Source: Schizochytrium sp. TIO01 (lineage: Eukaryota > Sar > Bigyra > Thraustochytrida > Thraustochytriidae). From it: a DNA stretch of 64,000 nt. Below are positions 1-13,172 of this stretch, piece by piece. The notes beneath the pieces were generated by a model. The model worked only from the letters and a program-made list of their open reading frames with translations, did no database searches and was not told where the DNA came from. Positions within the stretch are counted from its first letter, which is position 1. Each line of letters begins with the position of its first letter. The position numbers and the translations under genes were made by a program. The stretch is from NCBI GenBank assembly GCA_004764695.1, contig SMSO01000005.1:657501-721500 (forward strand), written 5' to 3'.

Positions 1-3000
1 TTATAATTGTAAAGACGATACCTACCTGTCTATTTACCTATTTTCATGCTAAGTACACCTTACACACTTCACTTACCTCAAATAACTTCAGATTCTATTT
101 TTTGTTTATATTTATTATTTTGACCAGGCCTTACCGGTTTTTAGTATATATTTGAATTTAAGGTTTCAAGTTCCATGTTTGTTTGTTTTAACTTCTTGTT
201 ACTCCCAAAATAAAAGCTTTGTCTATCTGTTTCCTTTCTATTTTTCCTCCTATTTTTCAGGCTTGAGTTTGATTCTCTCTCGACGTTCAGCAAGTAAGAA
301 ACTGCTTTGTATGTTAAAACACACGATTATTTCCTTTAATCATAGGATCTCTTTTTAGAATGATGTAGATCTTACCCCTTGTTTGCTTTGTCAATAAATA
401 CTGCAAGGCGATAACCGACACATAAATTTCATTTACACGCGTTCCAGGCCCAGAAAAAAGTACCATTCATATCAAAGAGTAAAAAGGAAAAAATTATCAA
501 AGTTACTTGCAACCATGTGCACCAAACTCATTAATTCGAGCCATAGAGCTACTTCCGATGTACCAGTACTGTATCCTGATCTCTTGCTAGGTAGTAGTCG
601 AAAGAAGTAGTAGTTGAATTATTTTCAGATAGAGCCATTCAAGATTTTGCAAACTCCTAACATTTTACCCAGTGATAGCTTCGACATGGGGTTTAATGCA
701 TCTAGTAGGATTAACAGACGTATTATCTGACGTGAGGAAGTACTTTTTACCAAGTGAAACGAATACGCAGAGCAAGAGCAGCGCCTAGAGACACATGGAC
801 AAGGGTGTGCTATTAGTGAGTGATCATGGGGCGATGTAATGTACTTCTTCTAACCCCTTTCCGTTATATAGGAAGAAATACTCCAAGGAGCAGCGCTCTC
901 GACTGAGCAAATTCAATCGAGCGGGTTATTTACAATTCACTCTTCTTTGAGAAAGCAGGTACAAGTCCATTTTCTTCTCTTGTTGATTTAGAATTAATCT
1001 AGGTAGGTCGTCCACACTATCTACTTCGAGAATAAATAGATATCTACAATCTTTAACAAGAAAATATAGGACCAGCATCACCTTTAATTGTATCCGGTGT
1101 TCCCCATCAGAGCATGCATTATCTTGCACATCAGAGGTGAAAACTCCGGTAGAATCAAGGATTTCCCTGGCTTCTTGTTTAAAAAACTCAAATGACTCAG
1201 AGGTCGTAGAAAATGTTTATGGATACAAACGCTAAAGAAACAGTATGTGTAGTAGTGCGCAGAAGATGGCGATGAGCGCATAGTCAATGCAGTGGTACCA
1301 ATTCGTCCTCACTTTGAGGGTTGGGGCCCCGTTCTGTCGCGATTCGCCAAAACGAGTAAGTTTATGTTAGCTTCCATTAGCGTTGTCATAAACTTCTCTT
1401 ATTCGTTGAGATCTTTTTAATTTACAGTCAGCACTTTAGACTATCCTTTACAAACAAGCAAAAAACCAAGTTCAAAGCACTGATGACACTCTATGTCTCC
1501 AACCCAGCTCCTGGTACACTAGGTCGATCAATTTTTGTGCGTACAATATGCTCCGGCCGGAGGTGTACCATGCTTTACTGTTTTGGCTCCATGCCAAGCT
1601 GGACTATATTTCTTTATAAGACGGTTCACCTCTTTTCTCGTTAAAGCAGTCGCGACCAACTTGTAAAAAACTGTACCCTCCTACCTACTACTACCAGTTT
1701 TGTTATTTTAGTTTTATTTTATTACTTATTTTCACTTGCAAAACTATTCGCTGGTAGTTAGTAGGGAGTAAGAAAGACCATTACGGCTATTTATAGGAGT
1801 GGAAACCATTACTTACTTGTTGACTCATTTTCTTAATTTTTATTTAAAGTTCTTCGAAGAATACCCTCCATCAAGAAAAGAAAAGTGAACTACTACCATA
1901 ACCAAAACGGCTGCTATGCGGATCGAATTTTTTAATTTATTTGCAGGTAGAGAAGAACATATGACAAGAATCACACGGTTACCAGTATGGGTGACCCTTT
2001 TATAGCATTTTCTTTCAGATTTCATCTCCTCATTTTCGAAACAACATCGCAATGATGAATACAATTAAAAGAGCGCTCCAGAGAGCGTCAATTTTAATGT
2101 TGTAAGAAGTCATGGGATGGGTTTATTTAATCCTCATATTAACTAGGTTCATATGGCTTGGTTTTATTTTAGTATTATATATCTCAGCTTATGTAACTTT
2201 TAAATATTGTTTTTTTAATGTCCAAAATATAAATACTAAAGTATTACTTCTTCTTTTCTTTTCTTTTTTAAATAAAGAGCACCAACAATTTTTAAATTGA
2301 AAGAGAGTTTTTTTTTTTTTAAGTCATCCGCGGTCCTGCCAGTTTTTGTTTTTCCATGTAATAGTTTTATTCTATTTTTAAATCGACGTGTAGTCTCATA
2401 GTACTACCTACCACCTTATAATGCCAATATCTATGCTACCTTTGGAACAGGTTGGCGACAAGTAATAGCGTTTATAGTCTGGCTCGCAAACTGCAGATCT
2501 GTCTCCGATGATGTTGCTACCCAGGTAGGTAGCGGAAAATGCGTAGGGAAAGCATGCTTATCAAAGGATTGCATCGAGATTATTTATGCAAAAGAGACTA
2601 GCCGGACACGTCGAACTATAAAATTCGAAATGGATAAAGGAGGGAGATATTATAACAAATATCCTTCGAGACAAAAACTTCAATCCCGTACTCACTGAAT
2701 AATCTGGACGCGCAATGCCCGACAATTCACACAACATGCCTTATCTTGGGTTCAAGCCTGATTTCAACCTTTCCCTTTTATTTGACCAAACAGCTTTCTG
2801 CAAAATGGAAGGTTCAAGAAAGAAAAGGAAAGTGAGAAGGACAGATCACTTAGAACGCATTTGGGTGAGGAAGGAGAAGCTGAACATAAGTTATCCCTCC
2901 TTCGTGACACGAGGTAAACACAGTTTGCTCAATCTACCGCAGAAGAACCCGCTTCAAGGTGATAGTAAATAGAAGGTACGCAGCGGATCTCGTGCAGCCA

Positions 3001-6000
3001 TGAGCATTGAGTACTAGAATATCATAATTAGCCTGATTTTCCAAAGATGAAATTCCAACTTAAAGATGGATTCCCAACGATTTTGACTGAGAATTTAAGT
3101 TCTCTGATAGGAAGACAGCCACACGTGCTTCGATAAATTTTGAAGAGTTAATATGGAATGTTGAAGAATTTGTTGTTCCTTCAACCACTAAATTTCTACA
3201 AGATAATGAATTAAGTATTACAAATTATAATTGGGTGTAAAAACTCAATCTATCTCTTTTTATTAACATTTAAGCGCTTCTGTTGTTCATTTTTAGAGTC
3301 CTACTCTCTTTACAATACTTCAAAAGGTAACGTCGATTTGAAAAAGGGTTAAATTTTAGTGTACGTATATCCTAAGCTTCTTATGGTTAACCATTTTGTT
3401 GCTTTTGAAAAGGCTTCTGTAATCAAATCCCTCACTTCAATACCCGCTTATATTTGCGTAGTTAGGTTATTGTTGTTGTGCTAGGCTCTAAGAATGGGCT
3501 ATGAAACACAGGAGAAGGTGCCGAGTGTAAAATTTGAAATAGAGATTTGAAGTGACGTGAATTAATTTTATTCGCGATTTGAGGGAGCGTACCTTCGCTT
3601 ATAGCCTTGCTTAGAGTAAACAAATTTGTAAATCTATAACTGGTACATAACGACAAAGAAATAGAACAAACTAGAATTGAGGCCATTATCTTTGAGTGGT
3701 CCAGCAAGACAAATGTAAGCTGATGTTTTGGAGTAGCGTTAATACAAAGGCATGGCCCCGATGTCCAAATGTAAAGGATTGTTCATCTATGAAAGCCAGT
3801 GCTAGACCAAGAGACATCTTTATAATTCTTGAGTGAGAGTTTTGCAAATACATAATCTTTTGGTTGAATTAGACTAAGAGACCAAATTCTAGTGAAGTAG
3901 GCATGTTGGTAGACGGCCTCGCATTCCAGATTTATAAAAGAAAAGTACCTAGCGCCATCTAAAACACAATGCAACAAGATTTGCTCACGTTGACGAGAGC
4001 GGGACCTGCTTGAGTTTCAATATCTCACAAAACAATGATATCTTATACTTTTATTATAATTATGCTTAATATTAGGGTTTGCGCAAATAGTACTTTCAGT
4101 ACTGGCAAGTATACGATCATTATTCCGCAAAAGGAAGGCGTGTGGTACAAACTCTTTGCATGAATAATCAACTTCTAAATTAGGCATTTTTGAAGTAGAA
4201 GGTTATAGCAACCAAGAGAAACCGCAAGGGTGTTTCAATTTGTTGAATATAAGCTTGCCTCGCAATTTTAAAGACGGGTTTCATATGATAGCTTCTTGTC
4301 ACGAGTTTGATCCTGAAATATGACCGAGGGAAGTTTTAATGACTGTTTAGTTCATCTTCTTGTCGGGGAAATGAGAAGAATTACGCGTACATTTTCGCAA
4401 AATACCTACTTTTATGTGTCTCCCGCCCACAATCTGAAAGAAAATAAGATGCAGTGCTTGCTCGTATAGAGAACGAAGGAATACCAGCGTATCGTAGCTC
4501 AATAGGGAAGTCTGCCAGTCACCTTCAGCTTTTTCTCTAATTCTTTCCACCTAGTGTTTCTTTTTTTCCATCTCTGTTTTACTTCTACTTTTTCTTTTTC
4601 TTATTCCTAGTTTAAACTTTTATTTTATTTCTCGATGCATGACTCTTCTTTGTTTCCTTAGTCCTATTCGAAACCTCGATCTGAAAACGATGAGTTTGCC
4701 AAGGGCATTCATCATTGGCAGGCACCCCGTGCTGCCATGCGTTTCGATCTTAGAGTTAGAGGATAGCAGTAATTCATCTATTTTGCAGAGTTTACCACAC
4801 ACATGCTGAAATCACGAAGCACTTTGATCTGTCACAGGTGTGCTGGCGACCCGCTGGTGAGAATGATCTCTAGCACGCTAGGCCTCTTTGCCCTAGCCAA
4901 GACCCTTGGCCTTTCTTCTACTCGTACTAGTACCCGCCGTGCTGACTTCTTCAGTGTTCACCCAATTTACCCTCTTTAAAGATGCGACAGAGCATGTCAT
5001 ATCGGTGTCTCGTAGAGCGAACTGCAAATCTACGGACCCTGAGCAATGAGTCCTGAAGTGTGCACTGCTGAAAACGTCCTCACTCCGACACGTTAAATCT
5101 CAACTTAGTTGGAAGCTGCTCCTGCTTTAGTCAGAGTCGGATAGTACTATGACCATTCACCATTCAAGCTCGCCCAGAGCCCTTTCCTTGCATTCGAATG
5201 GGTAAGGTACACCTGTGTGGCGGCTTGGCTGGCTATCTGTGTCTTCCGGGTCGATCTCAGAATGCGACGATTTCCCTTACTTTCCTTAAGTTTTAAAAAA
5301 GGAAGTCGCGCAGGAGTTATTGGTAGTTTGTAGCTCCTATCAGTTGCTCCAGAAGGAAGTGCCCCTGTTATTCGGCAATAACCCAGACTCACTCCCATAC
5401 AAAAGTAGCGCCACACCGTTTTTTGGTTTTTTTTTGGTTTTTTTTACTTCTTAGCTTTTTTTTAAATGGTACCAGGGTATATATAATCAATCTTTCACTC
5501 TCACTGGTCAAAGGCAACTTTTATAAAATGTTTAGCTGTTTATGAGCTCTAACCAGAACAATCGCTCATTCTCTTTATCTCTATTTATTATTTATTATCA
5601 TTATTGTTGAAAAACCAATATCTACCTCCTTCTGTTTTCACTCACACACTCTTTTTCCCCTCTTTTTTAATTTAATAAATAAAATCTTTCCTTTTTTCTA
5701 TTCTTTTCTTCAAGTTTTCTCTCAGAATTTGAAAAAGATTAGGGTATTTATCCTGACAGTGTTTCAGAAATGAGGTTTGAGCCAGCGAGTCGAACTCCAA
5801 AAGGAGGAGACAGCTTGAGGCTATTATGCGCGAGAGTCACCGATGAAAGTTTATGGCTGCTCCTAAGTAGGCCTTTTGTATTATCTCTGCTAAATTCGTT
5901 CCATGTTAGTAGGAATGAATGAAATGACTTGGTTTTTCGGTACTATAGCCAACTTGGGCTGCAGATGAAGACTTACAAATCACATTAAGGACTCTGACAA

Positions 6001-7635
6001 GGCCACAATCTTTGCTCGCAAGCAACACTTGACATTAAGTCGTCAAACACTCTTAATGGTGCTGGAAGTGCCTTTTGTCGTCATGAGTCAAAGCATCTTA
6101 GTCATCGCAATTCTTCTCTGTACGCAAAGAAAGAACCTTGGTCTAGCTGTAAAGCGAGAATCATACAAGTATTAGGTTACTTTCGTTAAGATCTCAAGAG
6201 GATTTATGAGTGAGTGTGAACTCATATGAAGGGAGAAGGGATCGTTACAGAGACGGGTGCTTTCTTATTTTTTGTCGATACGCAAAGATCTGGTCGAACG
6301 TGGGCAAATGTAAACTTTTTTATGTGTTCGAAAACTTGAAAACTTGAAGGCTTTTATAAACCTAGTTTTAAAGTGCCTATGAATAAAGAAACCCGTAAGA
6401 TGAAAAAAGGAAGGCGGCAGAGCCGAGAATGTGATTTGGCGTGACAGAATATTTAACTACCGCTAGTTTACAAGACATTTGTTTTGGCCAGCTCCTCTGA
6501 GTAATTGGTGTAAAGTCTTTGATAGGGTTACATTTTCAAGCAAGCCATGATATAAAGAATAACCTAGAATTTGCGAAGGCAGTGACAGCGATCTCCACTA
6601 ATGACGAAGCTGATGCATCGTGAGTAATGGAGAAGACCATTTCCCAACTAAGCAACTTTTCTTCTTGTTCTATGCAGATTCGTAAAAAACTATCATTGAA
6701 AGATTTATGTAGTATTGTGAATATCGTACAGGTATAGGAATTTTTTTGCATGATTTATATCCAAACGGGGTTTGACTTGAGGTAGGTCAAAGTGGTTCTC
6801 AAAGCTTAAAAGGCTATTGGAGCACATATGAGGTGGTTTGATTGAACAGTTATTTTAGAAATTCAGATTGATAAAATAAGATCCATTGACTATTGCCCAC
6901 ACTACAACATGATAGATTTTGAATTGAACTTGACATACCAAGACTTAACGCTATACGTTTCGCCAAACTTCAACCAAATCAAACTATCCTTCAGTTTTAA
7001 GCTGTTCATAATACCACTACCTCATGCAATTATATCTCACATAAATTTTGAATTCCTAATTTTGGCATAAATCTATATTAATCATGACGAAGCTCGCAGT
7101 GGCGGAGAACAACTTCAAGTTTGAATATCACTTTGCTGGAAATGCCCTTGTGCCTTTTTGATTGGGACAAAAATCAATGATAAATTCTCGAAAAGGTAAT
7201 ATAAAATATGTCTATTCATTAGATTAAAAAAATTGCTATGTGGTACCTAGGAGCATGCATATATATTTTGTTTTGGTTATTTTAGGTGCAACAAATAAAA
7301 TAACCATAGAGTAATCCATCACCACAATAGATTAAAACTAGGATAATAGGCAAATAGATGGAGGAACGTAAGATCAAAAGTCATCATTTACAGTTCACAT
7401 TTAGACATCGATCCACTTTCATATACCATTCCTAAATGTGAAAGTTTGGCCGCCATAAAGGCCTTTTCTTCTATTGAGATACCTTTCACTTTTACTAAGT
7501 TAAATTCAGTCTCACCCAAACACAAACTATAGCTCCATTCTTCAACAGAGAAATATTAATATCAGCCAGGAAAACCATACTTGTGAAAATGGTATAATTT
7601 GAAAAATCTAAACTAAGAATCGTACCGTTGCCACC
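1..7635. other. Spacer without a supportable gene
   Basis: No frame here reaches 100 codons and none resembles a known family. Short open frames on the minus strand at 6536-6751, 4347-4550, 3783-3977 and 3462-3707 read smoothly but are of a length expected by chance in DNA of this composition, and several lack an ATG. A GC-richer patch lies at about 4800-5410, containing a short ATG frame from 4803 (58 codons). T-rich homopolymer tracts occur near 2307-2320 and 5419-5465. A motif at 5496-5519 resembles sequences near 60.33 and 60.52 kb. Confidence 0.6.
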
Positions 7636-8457
7636 TTAAGGATTACAAACACATGACAAGTCGTAGAGATCTAGATAGCCATCTTTCGTATCTTCACGAG
7701 GTAATTTGTGGACTTGACGATTCAAAAACCGGGGGTTCAGAATATCTAGAAACTCATCCAGGCCATCACCAGGTCGACGAAGGGAACATAACAAAACACG
7801 ACCGTGCGTTGGTTCTACCAAGGTGCATATTACATCTACTAGTGCCTCCCAGCTTTGCCGGCCATAAACGTCTGTACTCACGCATTCTGCCGCGAGCACA
7901 AGATCCATATGGCCATGCCGTTTGATAAATGCGTTTGCATTTTCTTGTCCCCAGTATAGAGATTCAGTCATTACAGAGTGCCTTTCTACAGTTGTATGTT
8001 CTACCTGATTACCAAAGTCCTGCAAGTCTTTTCCTGGCTGATTATTTAAACAAGTCCGATCTTCACCTAAAGATAGTGCAGCTTTCCTTAGTGCGTCTGT
8101 GTTCAAGCGAACTGACATTTTCATTGCGTCGAGATACTCTGGAGTATCCGTAAGAACGACTTTGGACGCTCCTCGTAAAGCGCATACAAGCCCAGGTAAT
8201 CCACAGCAAGCGCCAAGCTCAGCAACAGACCCTTTCATAGGGGTACTTTCCTTTTCAAGAAACTTGGACATAGAAATGCTTGCATCCCAAATCATCGTCC
8301 CCCATGAAGTCCCAGAAAACAGGGGCGCCATATCTCCTTCACCTGCTCTAAAATCAAAGCAAAGCTCTACTGTTTCCTTGTCTGCTGCTGCTTCACTCTC
8401 CTTGTTCAGGCATACCTGGACGCGTGCGCCCTGTGCATTATGCTCAATTAATTGCAT
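7636..8457 (-). CDS. Family-16 (METTL21-like) SAM-dependent methyltransferase
   Basis: Putative protein-lysine or related methyltransferase of the Methyltransf_16 (METTL21/EEF2KMT) group; substrate unknown, probably cytosolic or nuclear. The 273-residue protein from the ATG at 8457 shows the family order: a GTSWGTMIWDAS entry motif (49-60), SAM motif I VAELGACCGLPG (78-89), an acidic residue closing the next strand (VLTD, D104), and DLVLAAECV (185-193) at the place of the family's DxxxxxD strand, with E instead of the usual second D. The ATG has an A at -3. The frame stays open upstream, without any ATG, to a stop at 8770-8772, and the added residues are basic and read like protein. A splice acceptor-like tract (tttcttatcgcag on the minus strand) sits at about 8758-8770. 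A 5' exon beyond an intron is therefore possible and the true N-terminus may be longer. Confidence 0.8.
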   Translation of the reverse strand: MQLIEHNAQGARVQVCLNKESEAAADKETVELCFDFRAGEGDMAPLFSGTSWGTMIWDASISMSKFLEKESTPMKGSVAELGACCGLPGLVCALRGASKVVLTDTPEYLDAMKMSVRLNTDALRKAALSLGEDRTCLNNQPGKDLQDFGNQVEHTTVERHSVMTESLYWGQENANAFIKRHGHMDLVLAAECVSTDVYGRQSWEALVDVICTLVEPTHGRVLLCSLRRPGDGLDEFLDILNPRFLNRQVHKLPREDTKDGYLDLYDLSCVCNP

Positions 8458-10085
8458 GATTTCCTGCTGTCTGCTCCGACGTCCACGATTTCCCAAGACA
8501 GAAACAGGTTTCTGTGAGCTCAGATTTGCACGGCGAAGGATTCTGGACTTTATAAGCCTCCCTCTTTCCCACTTGAAGTATTTGCCACGAAGTTGCTCTT
8601 GAGCACAATACTCCTTCCTCGCTGAGGCAGCTCGAAACACAAAGTCTGATACAGTGCGTTTGGGTGATAATAGGAGTTTGGAGGGTATGTCGATGAGCTG
8701 GTTAAGTCTTCGTTCCCGTCTAACGTGAAGCAGGTAGACTCTGTCAAATACTTGCTGCGATAAGAAACTTCAGACCAAGAGCTGAGATTATGTTTAGTAC
8801 GCCCGGTTCAATGAAGAGCTCTCTCCATTCCGTTTCACCAGCGCCGTGGAACCTCTAGACTAGACATTGAAATACAATTCTCTCTTGATTTATGGCTTGG
8901 GGAAAACGGTCTAAAATAGACCACTTATGGTTGTAATTCATGCTGGGGGAAATCCAGGAAGGATGTGTCTATAAGCAATCTGTTTGTTAAAGTCAAAGAT
9001 TAATTCAAGATTGTGACGTTTGCTTACGCAGAGGTCCCTTCGAACCTCATATGTCTCAATAAATACCTCCATTTACATCAAATATCAAACTACTACACTT
9101 CACATGGTTAATTATAGTGAGAAGTGAGACCCGGTTGAATTACGTTGAATCTAAATTCTTAAGAATAAATCTTCTCTGATCTGAAATGATCTTTGTTGAT
9201 ATCTGTCGAGGGCTACAGGCTGAGAAAAGAATAAAACGTGCGACTTAAATCATTACTGAACACTTAATCAGAACACCTATCTTCAACAAATCTTTGCGAG
9301 ATCAAGAGGGAAACGTAAGGTATAGACTTCAACTTTCCAGGTTGAAGCCTCAGCCGTGTGGTATGGAATTGCTTTTTACGGCACGGTTCATGATTCTTTT
9401 AGGTTTGAGATGCAGGAAGTAGAAATGTCTCACAATTATAGTGGAGAAGTCTAATGTCACAGAGATATGAAGTAAAGGTTGAAATGTAGATTCCCATATG
9501 AACTATTAGGAAAATTAAAGATGGAGCATACAGTTTAAACGATAATGTGACCAATAGCCGCATCCCATGAGCCCACCAGGCACAACAAACCACCAAACAC
9601 GCCCAAAACTAACAACAAGAACAATCTAACCACAAACAGAAACAGAAACATCATTTAGATAACCAATCATAAGTACACACCACGATTTGTATTAGTACAT
9701 TTAAGTTGCAGCTCATAAAAAAATGAAATATTATAGCTTACGAATTAAGATGCTTCTGGTCTAAAGGAACTGGCCAATACATTTATCGCAACAATCATCT
9801 AAAGTTTTCTTGTCAGACCTATTTACACTCAATATTGGCTGTGGCGCTCTAACCAATTTTAATCATGTTATTCAACCAAGTATGGGTGGTGTTCTAAAAA
9901 AGTGTTAAATGGTCCTTTCAGTCTCTCTATTGTGGAGGGTCTTATTGATACATTGACTGACATACAGACTGAACTTCTTAACTGAGCGACATAAGAGTGA
10001 TTATGCCAGAGCGTCGACTAATAAGGCATACAAAGGGTGAATTCATCATAGTATCCCCATTCAAGAGTGAGTATGCTCAACAAGA
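8458..10085. other. Spacer; 5' flank of the methyltransferase gene
   Basis: Bases 8458-8769 are the ATG-less open extension of the methyltransferase frame on the minus strand and may hold 5' coding sequence. Beyond that, AT-rich DNA with no frame I can support. The 65-codon minus frame at 9399-9596 has no recognisable features. Confidence 0.5.
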
Positions 10086-10742
10086 CTACCTGAGGTAGTA
10101 CTTTCCTACTGGTACACTTAGAATATAACCTGTAAAATTTTGCAAAATTTGAATTTCCTGTGGTAACAAAGTGGAGCTAAGGCCCAATCGCGAGTTTTTC
10201 AAAACGACGATTCTTAAATCATGTCCTTGGATAGGTTACGCAAAAGGATGCCTCTGTCCGCGTGAATACCACGATCGGCTACATATTTGGACTTCTTGGG
10301 GGTATTTGAAAACCTTGGATGTTCCGAGCTTGTCCGCGATTGATTCCAAATTCATTGTGTCGTAATGAAGTGCAAATCACCTCGGAAAATAACCAGTTTG
10401 AATTCCGGTAGTCCAGTAAAGTGCGCAAGCTTGGCCTCTTGAAGTTGACCTCTCTACTGATGTCTTTGTAGACGGCAGAGACATCTGGATAGGCACCAAT
10501 CCGGCATCTGGAACTAACTTCCTTTTTGCATTTCGGAGTACACTACGGCCGTACTGCATTGCTCGCGGCTGCTGGAACAATGCGCAGCCATAGCCATAGG
10601 TGCTCTCTTGCGTATATGTGACTGCATCCGGAGAAGCGTCCGAAGGGCACTTGCTGAGACGCCAAACCTCTGGTTGAAGAACTCTAATAATTTCAATTGA
10701 ATTTTGCTTCAGTTGTAGTGTTTGGTTCCTTGGCCATTCCAT
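10086..10742 (-). pseudogene. Interrupted open frame, possible decayed gene
   Basis: An ATG in strong context (A at -3, G at +4) opens a 121-codon frame that stops at 10377-10379 (TGA). The same frame then continues to 10236-10238 (TAA) and on to 10086-10088 (TAG), so 219 codons hold only two internal stops where about eleven would be expected at this composition. No domain is recognised. A stretch with DASPDAV and YGYGCALFQQ faintly recalls the RNase H part of Ty3-type retroelements, but this is too weak to call. The first 121 codons alone could instead be a small intact gene divergent from MED18. Confidence 0.3.
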
Positions 10743-10973
10743 TTTCTTACCTAACCTTGGAGACCTAAATTATTAGTATAATATATAATTTATACAGTAT
10801 ATGGAATAATCACTATGTAACATTTGGAGGTTATATAAGCTCTCTAACGTTTTCATAGGTACTGTTCCTCTGATGTCTAAGTAGGCATGACTAGTACGAG
10901 TAATAACATGTGCTATTGTTCTCTGGAGGTAGTAGAAGCGCGTATAAGAGTGAGAGTAAGAGCAACATAAAAG
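10743..10973. promoter_or_regulatory. Divergent intergenic region upstream of MED18
   Basis: This 231-bp AT-rich interval separates the minus-strand frame starting at 10742 from the plus-strand MED18 gene. It is the only space for the MED18 promoter if the leftward frame is a gene. No TATA element in a convincing position could be singled out among the many TATA-like AT runs (for example near 10777-10800). Confidence 0.2.
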
Positions 10974-11894
10974 ATGATATTAGTAAATCCTTTGATAGCA
11001 AACTTTGTTCATGGACGGAAAGCACCATCGATTAGGACCGCAAAGATGTCATCTGGATACCGCGGCAGTAGTGCGGACGCCCGGAGCACTGCAAGCAGCA
11101 CGAGCCTTGGGCGCGGTGAAAAGGCTGGGTTCGGGTCCCGCAACTCCCGCGGAGCCACCAGCGGCACAAGCAGTGAATATGAATGTATGATCCACAGCGT
11201 AGCTCTAGAAAACACGGAGCAGGTAAAGCAACGTATCCAAGCCCTCTGCGACGATGGTTGTTCTCGTCTCCCTACGATACACGTGAGAGAAGTTGTCTGG
11301 CAACGCAAAAATACTGAGCGAGGTGGTCTCGCCGTAGGTCCCAACTCTAGCACCGAAATTCGTGTGCGAACAACTCATGGCGATTTAGTCAAGAATGGAA
11401 CTAGTACCCAGATCTGTGCTGCGGGCCAACCAAAGCTTCTGTCACGCGTAGATCAAGAAGATCGGGTTGAAGTTCTTCATTATGGACATCTTCAAGCTGC
11501 TCAACTAAAAGCTCTTGTTTCACCTGTTCGGAGTATGCTTCGCATAGGCGTTGCAGGTGACGTTGATCAATTCCTCCAATGCATGCTCTTCAACAAGTCT
11601 CATGAATTTTGTTATACTGGAGAACGCATCCTTACTCGTGAGAATGTTGAAATTGATATTTTTCGACGTACTAGTGGTTTCAAAAATGATACATATATTA
11701 TTCCAGAAGGATACTCAGACGTGAACTCTTCACCTTTGATTATTATTGTGCGTGCCATTGCAGGAAATGATGCTGAAATTGAACGAACGGCGAAAAAAGT
11801 GCGTGCCATTTTTAATGAGATCAAGATAGGTTCTTCGATGGAGGAGGTTAAGCCTGACTACTCTCTCACGCGACGACGGGATCAGATCCGGTAA
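10974..11894 (+). CDS. MED18: Mediator complex subunit 18 (Med18)
   Basis: Subunit of the Mediator head module, which links activators to RNA polymerase II. The 306-residue frame has a Ser/Gly/Arg-rich low-complexity N-terminus (about 25-68) followed by the Med18 fold: an opening strand and helix (YECMIHSVAL, then ENTEQVKQRIQALCDDG, about 69-95), a central strand region ending in LHYGHLQ, and the C-terminal half with FLQCMLFNKSHEFCYTGERI, the FRRT strand, and a final strand plus amphipathic helix (SPLIIIVRAIAG, then the KKVRAIFNEI helix). The order and spacing match the family, including the 'HEFxxxG' turn seen in animal Med18. Two starts are possible: the first ATG at 10974, or the ATG at 11046 (MSSGYRGSS), which also has A at -3 and removes a 24-residue extension unlike the rest. 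I favour 11046 biologically and report the longest frame. No intron is needed. Confidence 0.8.
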   Translation: MILVNPLIANFVHGRKAPSIRTAKMSSGYRGSSADARSTASSTSLGRGEKAGFGSRNSRGATSGTSSEYECMIHSVALENTEQVKQRIQALCDDGCSRLPTIHVREVVWQRKNTERGGLAVGPNSSTEIRVRTTHGDLVKNGTSTQICAAGQPKLLSRVDQEDRVEVLHYGHLQAAQLKALVSPVRSMLRIGVAGDVDQFLQCMLFNKSHEFCYTGERILTRENVEIDIFRRTSGFKNDTYIIPEGYSDVNSSPLIIIVRAIAGNDAEIERTAKKVRAIFNEIKIGSSMEEVKPDYSLTRRRDQIR

Positions 11895-13172
11895 CTGGTC
11901 TCGACCTTTTTATTTTAACTTCCAAATCACCACCGTCTGGAACAGTCTAGCTTTGAGTCCCTGATTACGCACAGAATACCTGTAATTGACTCTTCTAAAA
12001 TAATACCTTTTATTGGTAAATTAACACCATAAAGTTTCCCATTATCTTTTTTTAATTTAATTTTCAACGTAGTTAAACATAGTCTTGAACTTCGTGATAG
12101 ATTGCCTGACAAAAGCACACATTTGCTACGCATTTGAAGCTTCAACATTCTTGTAAATTCAAAAGAAGTCTTTCACTACTTCAACAAAACCAAAAATGTA
12201 AGACATCACCTGAGAGCCCAATGTCAGATACAATGTTTAAAGGTATCTTCAATCCAGTATTTCGATTTCTCCCTACCGTCTCTGTGAGTCTTATCTGATT
12301 TAATAGCAAAACAAATAAAAATACTTCCCAAAGTATGCCATTAGAGTGCACATATGATTGCAGCTAGCAACCAACCATCGCAAGCTGCGTTTCCGCAATT
12401 TGATTAGGGCTTTAATCATGTTTGAGTTTCTAAATCAATCAATCAAGGAATATAAGAGCACTGCTGGGCAGGTTATCTTTTAAGTATGAAGCCTGTCTAG
12501 GCTAACTCTTCACTGTGCCACACCATTTTACAGATACATATCATCAATCTTATATACTATATATACTATAACATAATTCAAAGCAGAGGCTTCAGACGAG
12601 AAAGTTACGAATCTCAATGGAATGTACAATCTATATTTCATTCGCAGAAGAAGGAGGAATTCGCTGCAAATAATAAGTTAAAGGACGACGGAGTTGAACC
12701 AAAGAAGTTGCAGTTTTGCAATTAGGGCAAATAACAAGTATAATTTATACGGAGTGAGTTCAACGTTATGCAAACAATTCCATTTTCATGCATTGATCTT
12801 ACAATTACAGATGATCCTGCGTTAGTGGCTTTTTATCTGAAATATTCTTAAACGAAATTAATGTCTCCTCTATATCTTTTGACGTTATTGTCTCCACAAA
12901 AGTGATTTTAAAATTCGTTAAAGAGACTTGAGCGATGAGATGGCACTTGTTTATGCTCTTGATAAGCTTGCCCCCAAAATTTTAAAAGAAAGTTAGCACA
13001 TTTTTTTTAATTATTTTTTTGAGATTCTATAATATGTTTTTGGAGCTGCAGTTCGACATCTTGTTGCAAAGATGTTTGAAAAGATCGCATAAGCAAAAGA
13101 GACATTATAAAGTACGCCTCGATAAGATACGAATCTAGCTTAGAGAAAGCAAGGGGCAAGGTGCATACCAAT
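11895..13172. other. Convergent spacer between MED18 and the MULE-derived gene
   Basis: AT-rich 3' flanks of two convergent genes. No open frame beyond 75 codons and no RNA gene seen. Poly(A) signals cannot be assigned confidently among the many A/T runs. Confidence 0.5.

Noticed and set aside
8099-8602. 167-codon plus-strand frame
   Set aside because: Antisense to the methyltransferase; no family features.
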